Source: Sphingomonas hominis
Lineage (GTDB): Bacteria > Pseudomonadota > Alphaproteobacteria > Sphingomonadales > Sphingomonadaceae
Direction of reading: 5' to 3'
NCBI RefSeq assembly: GCF_013328205.1
Contig: NZ_JABULH010000005.1
Span: 62,001-126,000, forward strand
Length of the DNA stretch: 64,000 nucleotides
Under the pieces are notes generated by a model. That model was not told the origin of the DNA. It worked only from the letters and a program-made list of their open reading frames with translations, and ran no database searches. Shown here piece after piece: positions 1 through 8,771 of the stretch; within the stretch, counting starts at the first letter, position 1, and the number at the start of each line of letters is the position of its first letter. The position numbers and the translations under genes are program-made.

Positions 1-346
1 ACCGTGCGATACACCGCGCCCTCGCGCGGCCACAGCCCGCCATCTACGCGCTCGTCCGCCCACAATCCGCGCATGTCGAACAGCAGCTTGGCTCCGTAAG
101 CGCGCTTCACCCCTCGCGCCATCAGCGCGGGCAGGTAGCTGCGCGCGTGCACGATGCGCACCCGGTGACGCAGCGCGGGGGCCAGCGCGCGCGCGGTACC
201 GTGGGCGATGTCGAACAAGGTCGCGGGAACGCTCGGCGCCTTGTGATAGGTCAGCGGATGCCGGCCGGCGCAATCGCTCGGCAATACGCTTCATCTTCAA
301 GATTCGGTGATGCGCGCGCCGCGGCGATTGGCGGCAACACGACGTA
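1..346 (-). pseudogene. Glycosyltransferase family 4 remnant (frameshifted, runs off the left edge)
   Basis: Read on the minus strand, positions 283 down to 3 give a sequence of the GT4 exopolysaccharide type: PLTYHK, then an HARSYLPALMARG stretch and FDMRGLWADERVDGG. This part would lie about 60-150 residues into an intact enzyme that transfers sugars from nucleotide donors. The upstream part reads in another frame (PNLEDEAYCRAIAPAGIR, then a stop at about 252). The two frames would join cleanly as AGIR-WHPLTYHK if a 10-base unit (GCATCCGCTG) were present twice instead of once, so I infer a 10-bp deletion between direct repeats at 252-262. The N-terminal Rossmann start of the family is not visible upstream, so the gene also seems truncated at its 5' end. 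The family is recognised by motif only. The left part lies outside the window. Confidence 0.6.
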
Positions 347-356
347 AATGTATAAT
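328..356 (+). promoter_or_regulatory. Sigma-70-like promoter for the UDP-glucuronate epimerase gene
   Basis: A perfect TATAAT lies at 351-356 with TTGGCG at 328-333, a spacing of 17 bp. It points toward the epimerase gene that starts at 435, giving an untranslated leader of about 70 bases. The perfect -10 box is unusual in such GC-rich DNA. It overlaps the degraded glycosyltransferase, so it may be original or may have arisen with the decay. Confidence 0.5.
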
Positions 357-357
357 A

Positions 358-381
358 GCCCGGAGCTCAAATGCTCCGGGC
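358..381. terminator. Perfect 9-bp hairpin between divergent genes
   Basis: GCCCGGAGC, loop TCAAAT, GCTCCGGGC. It directly follows the TATAAT at 351-356 and lies upstream of the epimerase. The minus-strand side is followed by TATTAT and the plus-strand side by TTGCGGTTT, so neither side has a strong U-tract. It may be an old terminator left after rearrangement, or a leader or operator structure. Confidence 0.4.
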
Positions 382-434
382 TTGCGGTTTGGGACATGGC
401 TATTAGGACGACGCGCGGCTGGGGGATTGATCAA

Positions 435-1439
435 ATGGCGACGTTGGTGACGGGTGTGGCCGGCTTCATCGGGATGCACGTGGCCGAGCGCTTGCTCGCG
501 CGCGGCACTCGGGTGATCGGCATCGACATCGTCAACGATTATTACGACCCCATGCTCAAGCAGGCGCGGCTGGCGAAGTTGCGCGACGCGTTCGGCAACG
601 CTTTTACCTTCCTACAGGTCGATTTCGCCGACATGGCTGCGCTGACCGCTGCACTCTCCGGCCTCGAGTTCGACCGCATCGTACACCTCGGCGGTCAGGC
701 CGGCGTGCGCTACTCGATCGAGAACCCGCACGCCTATATGCAGGCCAACCTCGTCGGGCACTTGAACATGCTGGAGATCGCACGGGCTCGCGGGTCCGCG
801 CACATGGTCTATGCCTCGTCGTCGTCGGTCTACGGTGGCAACACCAAGCTGCCGTTCGCGGTCGAGGACCGTGTCGACCACCCGATCTCGCTCTATGCCG
901 CGACCAAGAAGGCAGACGAGCTGATCAGCGAAACCTACGCCCACCTCTACCGCCTGCCGCTCACCGGCTTGCGCTTTTTCACCGTCTATGGCCCGTGGGG
1001 TCGCCCCGACATGGCGATGTGGATCTTCACCAAGGCGATGTTCGCCGGCGAGCCGATCCCCGTGTTCAACAACGGCAACATGGAACGCGACTTCACCTAT
1101 ATCGACGACATCGTCTCCGGCGTGGTCGCGTGCCACGACAATCCCCCGCCCCACGATGGCGAGGAGAAGGCGGGCGGCAGCCATGCGCCGCACCGGCTCT
1201 ACAACATCGGCAACAGTAATTCCGAGCATCTCGGCCGCATGATCGACCTGCTGGAGCGTGAGACCGGACGCGAGGCGGTGCGCAACTACCTGCCGATGCA
1301 GGCAGGTGACGTGCCGCGCACCTACGCCGACGTGTCGGCGATCAGCCGTGACCTAGGCTATGCGCCGACCACCTCAATCGACGTCGGCGTGCCGCGCTTC
1401 GTTTCCTGGTACCGCGACTATCACCGGATCGCCGGGTGA
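435..1439 (+). CDS. UDP-glucuronate 4-epimerase (NAD-dependent SDR epimerase)
   Basis: This 334-residue protein should interconvert UDP-glucuronate and UDP-galacturonate for surface polysaccharide synthesis in the cytoplasm. Visible features are the NAD-binding glycine motif TGVAGFIG near residue 6, the catalytic serine region SSSSVYGGN and the YAATK active-site YxxxK near residue 155. [15 protein letters not shown] and ERDFTYIDD are typical of this subfamily. Length matches the family (about 335). I chose the ATG at 435 because it places the Rossmann fold at residue 1; upstream in-frame Met codons at 348 and 396 add unrelated residues. The next gene overlaps its stop codon (TGATG), so they form an operon. 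It is intact although three neighbours are broken. Confidence 0.9.
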   Translation: MATLVTGVAGFIGMHVAERLLARGTRVIGIDIVNDYYDPMLKQARLAKLRDAFGNAFTFLQVDFADMAALTAALSGLEFDRIVHLGGQAGVRYSIENPHAYMQANLVGHLNMLEIARARGSAHMVYASSSSVYGGNTKLPFAVEDRVDHPISLYAATKKADELISETYAHLYRLPLTGLRFFTVYGPWGRPDMAMWIFTKAMFAGEPIPVFNNGNMERDFTYIDDIVSGVVACHDNPPPHDGEEKAGGSHAPHRLYNIGNSNSEHLGRMIDLLERETGREAVRNYLPMQAGDVPRTYADVSAISRDLGYAPTTSIDVGVPRFVSWYRDYHRIAG

Positions 1440-2573
1440 TGACGCCTGCGCCGGTCAGCCCGGACACGCGCGTTGTCGTCATCGGGCTCGGCTATGTTGG
1501 GCTGCCGCTCGCGGTCGCGCTGGCACGGCATTTTGACACCGTCGGGCTCGACATCGATGAAGGCCGCATCGCGGAACTCACCGAGCAACATCATGACCGC
1601 ACCGGGGAGATCGACGCCGGTACGCTCGCCGCCAGCACGCTCAAGCTGATCGCACGTGCGGAAGATTGTCCGCCCGCCGACGTCTATATCGTCACCGTGC
1701 CGACGCCGGTCGATGCCGACAATGTCCCCGACCTGCGGCTGGTGCGCGCCGCGTCGCGCATGGTCGGCGGGATGATCGCCCCCGATCGCAGCCCGATCGT
1801 GGTGTTCGAGAGCACCGTCTATCCCGGCGTGACCGAGGATATCTGCGGTCCCCTGATCGCCGAGGTCAGCGGCCTCACGCGCGGGCGTGACTTCTTTCTC
1901 GGCTACTCGCCCGAGCGAATTAATCCCGGTGACCGCGAGCATACCGTCGATCGCATCACCAAGGTGGTGGCGGGCGAGAACCCGGAGGTAACCGCCACGC
2001 TTTACGCGCTGTACGGCGCGGTGACGAGTGGCGGCTGCTTCGCCGCCTCCTCGATCGCGGTCGCGGAGGCCGCCAAGGTGATCGAGAATGCGCAGCGCGA
2101 CATCAACATCGCCTTCATGAACGAGATCGCGCGCATCTTCGCGCGGCTGAACATCTCGGTATGGGACGTGCTGGCGGCGCGGACGAAATGGAACTTCCTG
2201 AAGTTCCAGCCGGCCTAGTCGGTGGTCATCGTATCGGGGTCGATCCATATTATCTCAGTCTCCGTGCGCGTGAACTCGGGCACGAACCCGCCGTGATCTT
2301 GGCAAGTCGCGCGATCAACGGCTCGATGGCGGAGTGGGTCGCGGAAGAACTGATGACGGGCTTCGCACCTAGTGGCCGCGTACTGGTGCTCGGATTCATC
2401 TTGGAAGAGGATGTGCCCGACCTTCCCAATTTCAAGGTCGCCGACGTGATCACGCGGTTGCACACGCTCGGCCAAGTGGTGGACGTTCACGATTTGCGCG
2501 CTGACGCGGGCGAGGCGATGCACGAATACTGGCTAACGCTGTGCGGTGATCCCTCACCGCCGAGCAGCGCTAG
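1439..2573 (+). pseudogene. UDP-N-acetylglucosamine/galactosamine dehydrogenase (TviB/WbpA type), inactivated
   Basis: The gene encodes a nucleotide-sugar 6-dehydrogenase that would make UDP-aminosugar uronates. The N-terminus has the NAD motif [12 protein letters not shown], then [15 protein letters not shown] and [11 protein letters not shown]. At about 2212 one G is missing from the codons for QPGLVGGH, so translation stops at 2218 while homology continues in the next frame (LVGGH, then IGVDPYYLSLRA). In that frame the catalytic cysteine of the family motif GGHC is arginine (codon CGT at 2230-2232). Homology shifts frame again near 2540 and meets TAG at 2571-2573, about 50 residues short of the usual length. 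A changed nucleophile as well as frameshifts argues for real decay rather than a single sequencing error. The ATG at 1439 overlaps the previous stop; a GTG at 1436 is also possible. Confidence 0.85.
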
Positions 2574-2579
2574 GACGCG

Positions 2580-3628
2580 ATGCTGCTGGCGGTTATTGTT
2601 CCCTTCGCCGCCGCGGTCACCTTTTCGACGTGTTGAGCGGCGAGAGCCTGTTCGCCAACACGCTGATCGCGAGTGCGGGCGCGTTGATCGCTGGGCATCA
2701 GATTTTCCGCAACCTCGGCAACTTTCCGGGCATCCGCTCGAGCTACTACGTGTTTCCAATCTTCGCCTCGACCTTCGGCGTCGCGGTGATGGTGCTGTTC
2801 ATGGCGCGCGCGGGGTACAGCCGCCCGCTGCTGCTGGTCAGTTTCGTGATGACGCTGATCTGGCATTACGTGGTCTACTTCAAGCTGCAGCGCCGCCAGC
2901 AATTGTTCATTGCCGTGGTCTCGCTGGGCCGCGCCGCGCGATTGTTCGACGTGCCGGGCGTCAATTGAACAGCGCTGGAGGCACCTGCGCTGCCGCCCGG
3001 CTATCACTCGGTCGCCACGGACTTTCACGTCGACATGGGAGGCCAGTGGGGAGGTTTCCTCGCCGAATGCGCACTGTCGGGCGTGCTGCTGCTGCTGCTA
3101 CCGGTGCTCGTCACCATCGCGGTCGTCATCAAGGCTACCTCGCGCGGGCCGGTGTTCTTCGTGCAACCGCGTGTCGGTTACCGCGGCAAGCCGTTTCGCA
3201 TGTGGAAGTTCCGCACCATGGTGAACCGCCCAGCGACGCAGGCTGAGTTGGAGGCGGCGAAGACGCTGGACGGCGATCCGCGCATCACCGCGCCCGGCCG
3301 CTTCCTGCGTCGCAGCCGGTTGGACGAGCTGCCGCAATTGTGGAACGTGCTGCGCGGGCAGATGAGCTGGATCGGCCCGCGGCCCGAGGCGCTGCCCTTG
3401 TCGCGCTGGTACCAGAGCGAGATCCCCTTTTACCGTTATCGCCACATCGTGCGGCCGGGCATCACCGGCTGGGCGCAAGTGAGCCAGGGTCACGTGCTAG
3501 AAATCGAGGACGTGATGAAGAAGCTTTCCTACGACTTCTTTTACATCAGCAACTTCTCGCCGTGGATCGACCTGTTGATCGTGGTGCGCACGATCAAGAC
3601 GATGCTGACCGGCTTCGGCTCGCGCTGA
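2580..3628 (+). pseudogene. Polyprenyl-phosphate sugar transferase (exopolysaccharide initiating enzyme), inactivated
   Basis: An intact homologue would attach the first sugar-phosphate to undecaprenyl phosphate at the inner membrane. A short N-terminal frame (MLLAVIVPFAAAVTF) starts at 2580 after TAGGACGCG. It shifts at about 2620 into a membrane-spanning frame (LFANTLIASAGALIAG). That frame has TGA at 2966-2968 where TGG would give GVNWTALEAP, then continues in the same frame. The catalytic half is well kept (MWKFRTM, RSRLDELPQLWNVLRG, MSWIGPRPEALPL, PGITGWAQVSQGH) up to the stop at 3628. Between FLAECALSG and LLLLLPVLV about 45 linker residues seem deleted compared with relatives as I remember them. 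At least three lesions make a full protein unlikely; a catalytic fragment from the ATG at 3035 could still be translated. Confidence 0.8.
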
Positions 3629-3719
3629 CGCGAACTCTGTAGTTCGCGTGGTCGCCGAGGCACCGCTTCGTTAAGCCTTCTGCTCTAAGCTCCTGCCCGA
3701 ACGACCAAGCGGGGACGTA

Positions 3720-4883
3720 GTGACGATCAAGGTTCTGTCGGTGTTCGGCACCCGGCCCGAAGCGATCAAGATGGCGCCGCTGGCACTCGCGCTCGCCGCC
3801 GACGCACGGTTCGATGCCAAGGTGTGCGTGACGGGGCAGCACCGCGAGATGCTCGACCAGGTGCTGCGGCTGTTCGACCTGTCGGCGGATCACGACCTGG
3901 CGGTGATGAAGCCGGGGCAGGACCTGACCGGGGTCGCGACCGCGGTGCTGTCGGGCATGGCGGAGGTGTTCGCGGCCGAGACGCCCGACATCGTGCTGGT
4001 CCACGGTGATACGCTGACCACGCTCGCCGCATCGTTGTCGGCTTACTGGCACCGTATCCCGGTCGCGCATGTCGAGGCGGGGTTGCGCACCGGCGACCTC
4101 TACGCACCATGGCCCGAGGAAGCGAACCGCAAGCTGACCGGCAGCCTCGCCACGCTGCACTTCGCGCCCACGATCAATGCGAGCCAGAACCTGCGCGCCG
4201 AGGGGATCGACCCGCGGATCATCGCCGTCACGGGCAACACCGTGATCGACGCGCTGTTGCAGGTGGTGGCGCGGCTGCGTGGCGACGCCGAGCTGTACGC
4301 ACAGGTCACCGCCGGCCTGCCGCTGCCCGCGCCCGGGCGGCGGATGGTGCTGGTGACCGGGCATCGGCGCGAGAATTTCGGTGCCGGGTTCGAGCGTATC
4401 TGCGCCGCGCTCGCGCGGCTCGCGCGTGATTTCCCGGCGGTTGATTTCGTCTATCCGGTTCACCTCAACCCCAACGTGCAGGAGCCGGTCAATCGGTTGC
4501 TGCGCGACCTGCCCAATGTGCGGCTGATCGCGCCGCTCGATTACCTGCCGTTCGTCGCGATGCTCGACGCAGCGACGCTGGTGCTGACCGACTCGGGCGG
4601 CATTCAGGAGGAAGCGCCGTCGCTCGGCAAGCCGGTGCTGGTCATGCGCGACACGACCGAGCGGCCCGAGGCGGTCGACGCCGGCACCGTCCGGCTGGTC
4701 GGGACCAACGAGGAAGCGATCGTGCGCGAGACGACGCGGCTGCTGACCGACGCGCACGCCTATGCGGCGATGAGCGGGGTGCATAACCCCTATGGCGACG
4801 GTCACGCGGTGCCGCGCATCGTCGAGGCGCTTGCTGCCTGGGCTGCGGGGCGCGAGACTGGAGACATGCGGGCGAGCGCGTGA
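3720..4883 (+). CDS. wecB: UDP-N-acetylglucosamine 2-epimerase (non-hydrolysing)
   Basis: The 387-residue cytoplasmic enzyme interconverts UDP-GlcNAc and UDP-ManNAc for envelope polysaccharides. The N-terminus [17 protein letters not shown] is diagnostic. Further motifs are [47 protein letters not shown] and [16 protein letters not shown]. Length fits the family (about 375-390). Translation starts at a GTG (3720) with GGGGAC 8 bases upstream; no ATG lies near. It is the last intact gene of the polysaccharide locus. With the neighbouring dehydrogenase broken, its product could no longer be oxidised to a uronic acid here, so it must serve another pathway or be a survivor of decay. Confidence 0.93.
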   Translation: MTIKVLSVFGTRPEAIKMAPLALALAADARFDAKVCVTGQHREMLDQVLRLFDLSADHDLAVMKPGQDLTGVATAVLSGMAEVFAAETPDIVLVHGDTLTTLAASLSAYWHRIPVAHVEAGLRTGDLYAPWPEEANRKLTGSLATLHFAPTINASQNLRAEGIDPRIIAVTGNTVIDALLQVVARLRGDAELYAQVTAGLPLPAPGRRMVLVTGHRRENFGAGFERICAALARLARDFPAVDFVYPVHLNPNVQEPVNRLLRDLPNVRLIAPLDYLPFVAMLDAATLVLTDSGGIQEEAPSLGKPVLVMRDTTERPEAVDAGTVRLVGTNEEAIVRETTRLLTDAHAYAAMSGVHNPYGDGHAVPRIVEALAAWAAGRETGDMRASA

Positions 4884-4913
4884 GGGTACGGGGCTGAGCG
4901 CGTCGGCGCGCGC

Positions 4914-4951
4914 GGAAGGTCACGCGAAGTATAGTCCAACGACGGGCTGAG
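4914..4951 (+). repeat. Half copy of the GGAAGGTC interspersed element
   Basis: GGAAGGTCACGCGAAG at 4914, then CCAACGACGG, matches the left end of the element described at 5047-5308. The right end is absent. Confidence 0.4.
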
Positions 4952-5046
4952 GCGTGGGCGTCGATAGCGGCGCTCGGGGACGAAGCGCGACGTCGCTGCG
5001 GGGCTGAACGGCGGTGTGTTCGAGCGGGGTCGCGGGCGCGGTGGGT

Positions 5047-5308
5047 GGAAGGTCACGCTAAGGTCACACCAACGAGACGGTGATCGGTTGTCGGTCGGAT
5101 GCGGGTGATTCCGACTGGTTGGACAAGGTTAGCGGGACCCCGGATCAAGTCCGGGGTGACGTGCGTGTAGGTGAGGTGTGCTGACCGGCTCGGCGGGTTG
5201 GGCCGGGAGCCATTGTCGCGGATCTAGCTGTACTGAGCGATGTGAAAGAGCGACGATCGAAGCCGCGGTCTCGGCGCCGTAGCGGGGCTGTGCGCGGTAG
5301 GACAGCCC
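5047..5308 (+). repeat. GGAAGGTC...GTAGGACAG element, copy A (enlarged)
   Basis: The left end GGAAGGTCACGCTAAGGTCA and the right end GTAGGACAGCCC match copies at 22095-22210, 38047-38163 and 54463-54585 (minus). This copy is about 262 bp instead of 116-123 bp and carries a REP-like palindrome at 5132-5161. The left end holds two direct AAGGTC units about one helical turn apart. It fills most of the 486-bp gap between wecB and tal, in which I see no gene. Confidence 0.55.
5132..5161 (+). repeat. REP-like palindrome
   Basis: The core CCCCGGATCAAGTCCGGGG is an interrupted palindrome flanked by GCGGGA and TGACG. The same unit recurs at 12812, 14602, 19147, 23926 and in reverse at 12757, 14553, 19096 and 60619. 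Confidence 0.75.
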
Positions 5309-5332
5309 TCGTCGCACTTGCCACTTGAACGG

Positions 5333-5363
5333 GTTTCCGCCGGCGCTAACCGCCGGCGGAAAC
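5333..5363 (-). terminator. Strong hairpin at the 3' end of tal
   Basis: A perfect 13-bp stem (GTTTCCGCCGGCG with its complement) closes a 5-base loop, 7 bases past the transaldolase stop codon. There is no U-tract, so it may act as an mRNA 3' stabiliser or a poor intrinsic terminator. Confidence 0.55.
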
Positions 5364-5369
5364 AGGGCG

Positions 5370-6476
5370 TCAGGCGTCCGTCTTCTGCTTGCCGATCGCG
5401 GCGAGCAGGTCGTCGAACGACTTGGTGAAGCTCGCCACGCCCTCGTCGACCAGCGTCTTGGTCACGCCGTCGAGGTCGAGGCCGAGGCGGTCGGCGTCGG
5501 CGATCGTCTTGCGCGCGCCGTCGATATCCTTGGTCAAGGTAACCTCGACCGTGCCGTGGTCGCGGAAGGCGTCCATCGTCTTGGGCGGCATGGTGTTGAC
5601 CGTATCGGGGCCGATCAGCTCGTCGACGTAGAGCGTGTCGGGATAGTCGGGGTTCTTGGTGCCGGTCGACGCCCACAGCAACCGCTGCGGCTGCGCGCCC
5701 TTCGCGGCGAGCTTCTGCCAGCGGTCGGAGGCGATGAACTCCTGATACCAGGCGTAGGCGAGTTTGGCGTTGGCGATCGCGACCTTGCCCTTGAGCGCCT
5801 TGGCCTCGTCGCCGCCAGTGCCCGCATCGATCTTGTCGTCGATCTTGCCGTCGATGCGGCTGATGAAGAAGCTCGCAACGCTGGCGATCTTGTCGATGGG
5901 CAGGTCCTTCGACACGCGCTCCTCCAGCCCCTCGACATAGGCATGGGCGACGTTCTGGTACGATTCGACCGAGAACAAGAGCGTCACGTTGACGTTGATG
6001 CCTTTGGCGATCGTGTCGCGGATCGCGCGGACGCCGTCGTCGGTGCCGGGAATCTTGATCATCAGATTGGCACGGTCGACCGCCTTCCACAGCCGCTCGG
6101 CTTCCTCGGCCGTCTCCGGCCCCTTGAGCGCGAGATAGGGCGAGACCTCGAGGCTGACATAGCCGTCCTTGGTGTCCAGCCGGTCATAGACGGGACGCAG
6201 CACGTCGCACGCAGCCTGGATGTCCTTCACGGCCTGCGATTCATAGCGCGCCATCGGTTCGGCGTTCGGCGTCGCCTGGTCGAACTCGGCGAAGCCGGCG
6301 GCATAGGCGTCGCCGGCGCCCATCGCCTTCTCGAAGATCGTCGGGTTGGAAGTGACGCCGGTCAGCCCGTCCTCATCGACCAGCTTCTTCAGACCGCCCG
6401 CATCGAGGAACTTGCGGTCGACGAAGTCGAGCCACGGCGCCTGGCCGATGTCGCGGAGTTGTTCGAGCTTGCTCAT
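5370..6476 (-). CDS. tal: Transaldolase
   Basis: The 368-residue cytoplasmic enzyme transfers a dihydroxyacetone unit between sugar phosphates in the non-oxidative pentose phosphate pathway. The N-terminus MSKLEQLRDIGQAPWLDF and the motif GLTGVTSNPTIFEKAM identify it. NLMIKIPGTDDG carries the Schiff-base lysine, and LLWASTGTKNPDY is a further family block. Length fits the longer transaldolase type (about 360-370). It lies 88 bp downstream of transketolase on the same strand, with a 10-bp hairpin between them, so the two are probably co-expressed. Confidence 0.95.
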   Translation of the reverse strand: MSKLEQLRDIGQAPWLDFVDRKFLDAGGLKKLVDEDGLTGVTSNPTIFEKAMGAGDAYAAGFAEFDQATPNAEPMARYESQAVKDIQAACDVLRPVYDRLDTKDGYVSLEVSPYLALKGPETAEEAERLWKAVDRANLMIKIPGTDDGVRAIRDTIAKGINVNVTLLFSVESYQNVAHAYVEGLEERVSKDLPIDKIASVASFFISRIDGKIDDKIDAGTGGDEAKALKGKVAIANAKLAYAWYQEFIASDRWQKLAAKGAQPQRLLWASTGTKNPDYPDTLYVDELIGPDTVNTMPPKTMDAFRDHGTVEVTLTKDIDGARKTIADADRLGLDLDGVTKTLVDEGVASFTKSFDDLLAAIGKQKTDA

Positions 6477-6529
6477 GCCTTGATCCTCTTGATCGCCGTT
6501 CGCGGCGCGCCTGATGCCGATATGGTGAC

Positions 6530-6555
6530 GCGCGCCGCGTTTCGCCGCGGCGCGC
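6530..6555 (-). terminator. 10-bp GC hairpin between tkt and tal
   Basis: GCGCGCCGCG, loop TTTCGC, then the exact complement. It sits 10 bases after the transketolase stop. With no U-tract it may reduce read-through into tal rather than end transcription. Confidence 0.4.
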
Positions 6556-6564
6556 TGATCTGCG

Positions 6565-8643
6565 TCAGCCCATCACTTCCTTCGCGACCTTGACGACGTT
6601 CTCGACCGTGAAGCCGTATTTGTCCTGCAGCTTGGTGATCGGAGCGGAAGCGCCGAAGGTCGACATGGTGATCGTACGGCCCTCGTAGCCGACGTAGCGG
6701 TCCCAACCGATCTCGCCCGCCATCTCGATCGCGACGCGCGCCTTGACCGACTTGGGCAGGACGCTCTCCTTATAGGCGTCGTCCTGCTTCTCGTAGCGAT
6801 ACCAGCTCGGCATCGAGACGACCCGCGCGGCCACGCCTTCTTCCTTGAGCTTCTCGTACGCGTTGACCGCGAGCGACACTTCGGAACCGGTCGCGATCAG
6901 GATCACCTGCGGGTTTTCGCTGTCGGCGAGGACGTAGCCGCCCTGCGCGACGCCCGCGGCGCTGGCGTATTTGCTGCGGTCGAGCGTCGGCAGCGCCTGG
7001 CGCGACAGGACCAGCGCGGCGGGGGTGCTGCCGTCCTTCAGGATCGCGCGCCACGCCTCGGCGACCTCGTTCGCGTCGCCGGGGCGGATCGTGTCGAGCC
7101 CGGGGATAGCGCGCATCGTGGCGAGCTGCTCGATCGGCTGGTGCGTCGGGCCGTCCTCACCCACGCCGATCGAGTCGTGCGTGTAGACCCACACCGAGCC
7201 GATCTCCATGATCGCCGACAGGCGGACGGGCGCGCGCATGTAGTCGATGAAGACGAGGAAGGTGGAGCCGTAGGCACGCAGGTGCGACAGCGCCATGCCG
7301 TTCACCACCGCGCCCATGCCGTGCTCGCGCACGCCGAAGTGGAAGTTGGTGCCGCCGTAATTGCTCGCCTCGAACGAGGCGGCTTCCTTGATGTCGGTCT
7401 TGGTCGAGGGCGCGAGGTCGGCCGAACCACCGAGCAGCCACGGCACCTTCTTCACGATGGCGTTCAGCACCTTGCCGCTCGAATCGCGGCTGGCGAGGCC
7501 CTTCTCGTCCGCGTCGAACGTGGGGATCGTGTCCTCCCACCCTTCGGGCAGCTCGTCGGACAGGAGCTGCTTGAGCTCGGCCCCCTCGGCAGGGAATTGC
7601 TCGGTGTAGGTCGCCAGCAGCGCTTCCCATTCGGTGCGCAGTTTCTCGCCGCGACCGCGCACCGCCTGCTCGAACGCGGTCTTGGCGTCGGCGGGAACGT
7701 AGAAGTCCTTCTCCGGCCAGCCGTACGCCTGCTTGGTCTTGGCGATCGCCTCCGCGCCGAGCGGCTCGCCGTGCGCCTTCTCGCTGCCCGCCTTGGGGCT
7801 GCCCCAGCCGATCACCGAGTGCGCGACAATGAAGGTCGGCTTGTCATTAGTCGCCTTGAACGTGTCGAGCGCGGCGTTCATCGCGGCGAGATCGTTGACG
7901 TCATTCACGTGCATGACGTTCCAGCCATAGGCCTCGAACCGCTTGCCGACGTCCTCGTCGAAGGCGAGCGCGGTGTCGCCCTCGATCGAGATGTGGTTGC
8001 TGTCGTAGATCCAGCACAGGTTGGAGAGTTTCAGGTGGCCGGCGATGCTCGCCGCCTCGGCGCTGACGCCTTCCATCATGTCGCCGTCGCCGCACACGAC
8101 GTAGACGTCATGGTCGAACAGCGTGAAACCGGGCTTGTTGTAGCGCGCCGCCAGCCAGCGTTCGGCGATCGCCATGCCGACCGAATTGCCGCAACCCTGC
8201 CCGAGCGGGCCTGTCGTGGTCTCGACGCCGGTCGTGTGGCGATATTCGGGATGGCCGGGGGTGCGCGACGAGAGCTGGCGAAACTGCTTGATATCGTCGA
8301 GGCTGATCGCGGGATGGCCGGTCTTTTTGCCCGAGCCATCGACCTCCTCGACGCCAGCCAAATGCAACAGCGCGTAGAGCAGCATCGATGCATGGCCGAC
8401 CGACAGCACGAAGCGGTCGCGGTTGGGCCATTGCGGGGCGCCGGGATCGTAGCGCAGATAGTTGCTCCACACGGTCCAGCCGACCGGTGCCAGCGCCATC
8501 GGCGTACCGGGGTGGCCCGAGTTCGCCTTCTGCACCGCATCCATCGACAGCGTGCGGATCGTGTCGATCTGGAGCCGCGCGGGGCTGCCGTCCTCGTGCG
8601 TGTTGTTAGCGGTAACGGGAGTGGCAGTCGCGGTATCGGTCAT
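6565..8643 (-). CDS. tkt: Transketolase
   Basis: The thiamine diphosphate enzyme moves two-carbon units in the pentose phosphate pathway. Reading from the ATG at 8643 gives 692 residues. Landmarks are ANSGHPGTPMALAPVGWTVW, the ThDP motif GDGDMMEGVSAEAASIAGHL, WIYDSNHISIEGD, and FHFGVREHGMGAVVNGMALS with THDSIGVGEDGPTHQPIEQ in the pyrimidine domain. An upstream in-frame GTG at 8679 would add 12 residues. I prefer 8643 because an AAAAAGG sequence lies just upstream of it and the protein then starts close to the conserved region. Transaldolase follows on the same strand and rpe lies 2 kb away, so most of the non-oxidative pathway is clustered here. Confidence 0.95.
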   Translation of the reverse strand: MTDTATATPVTANNTHEDGSPARLQIDTIRTLSMDAVQKANSGHPGTPMALAPVGWTVWSNYLRYDPGAPQWPNRDRFVLSVGHASMLLYALLHLAGVEEVDGSGKKTGHPAISLDDIKQFRQLSSRTPGHPEYRHTTGVETTTGPLGQGCGNSVGMAIAERWLAARYNKPGFTLFDHDVYVVCGDGDMMEGVSAEAASIAGHLKLSNLCWIYDSNHISIEGDTALAFDEDVGKRFEAYGWNVMHVNDVNDLAAMNAALDTFKATNDKPTFIVAHSVIGWGSPKAGSEKAHGEPLGAEAIAKTKQAYGWPEKDFYVPADAKTAFEQAVRGRGEKLRTEWEALLATYTEQFPAEGAELKQLLSDELPEGWEDTIPTFDADEKGLASRDSSGKVLNAIVKKVPWLLGGSADLAPSTKTDIKEAASFEASNYGGTNFHFGVREHGMGAVVNGMALSHLRAYGSTFLVFIDYMRAPVRLSAIMEIGSVWVYTHDSIGVGEDGPTHQPIEQLATMRAIPGLDTIRPGDANEVAEAWRAILKDGSTPAALVLSRQALPTLDRSKYASAAGVAQGGYVLADSENPQVILIATGSEVSLAVNAYEKLKEEGVAARVVSMPSWYRYEKQDDAYKESVLPKSVKARVAIEMAGEIGWDRYVGYEGRTITMSTFGASAPITKLQDKYGFTVENVVKVAKEVMG

Positions 8644-8771
8644 CGGGAAGCCTTTTTGCGATTTGAAGGGCGAACGCACCGGCGCGCGCCCGGTTGCCGA
8701 CTGCCCGTCGTCTTAGCCGGTCGGCCTACCGTGTTCCAGATGAGTAACGATTCCACGCGGCGATCCACGGA

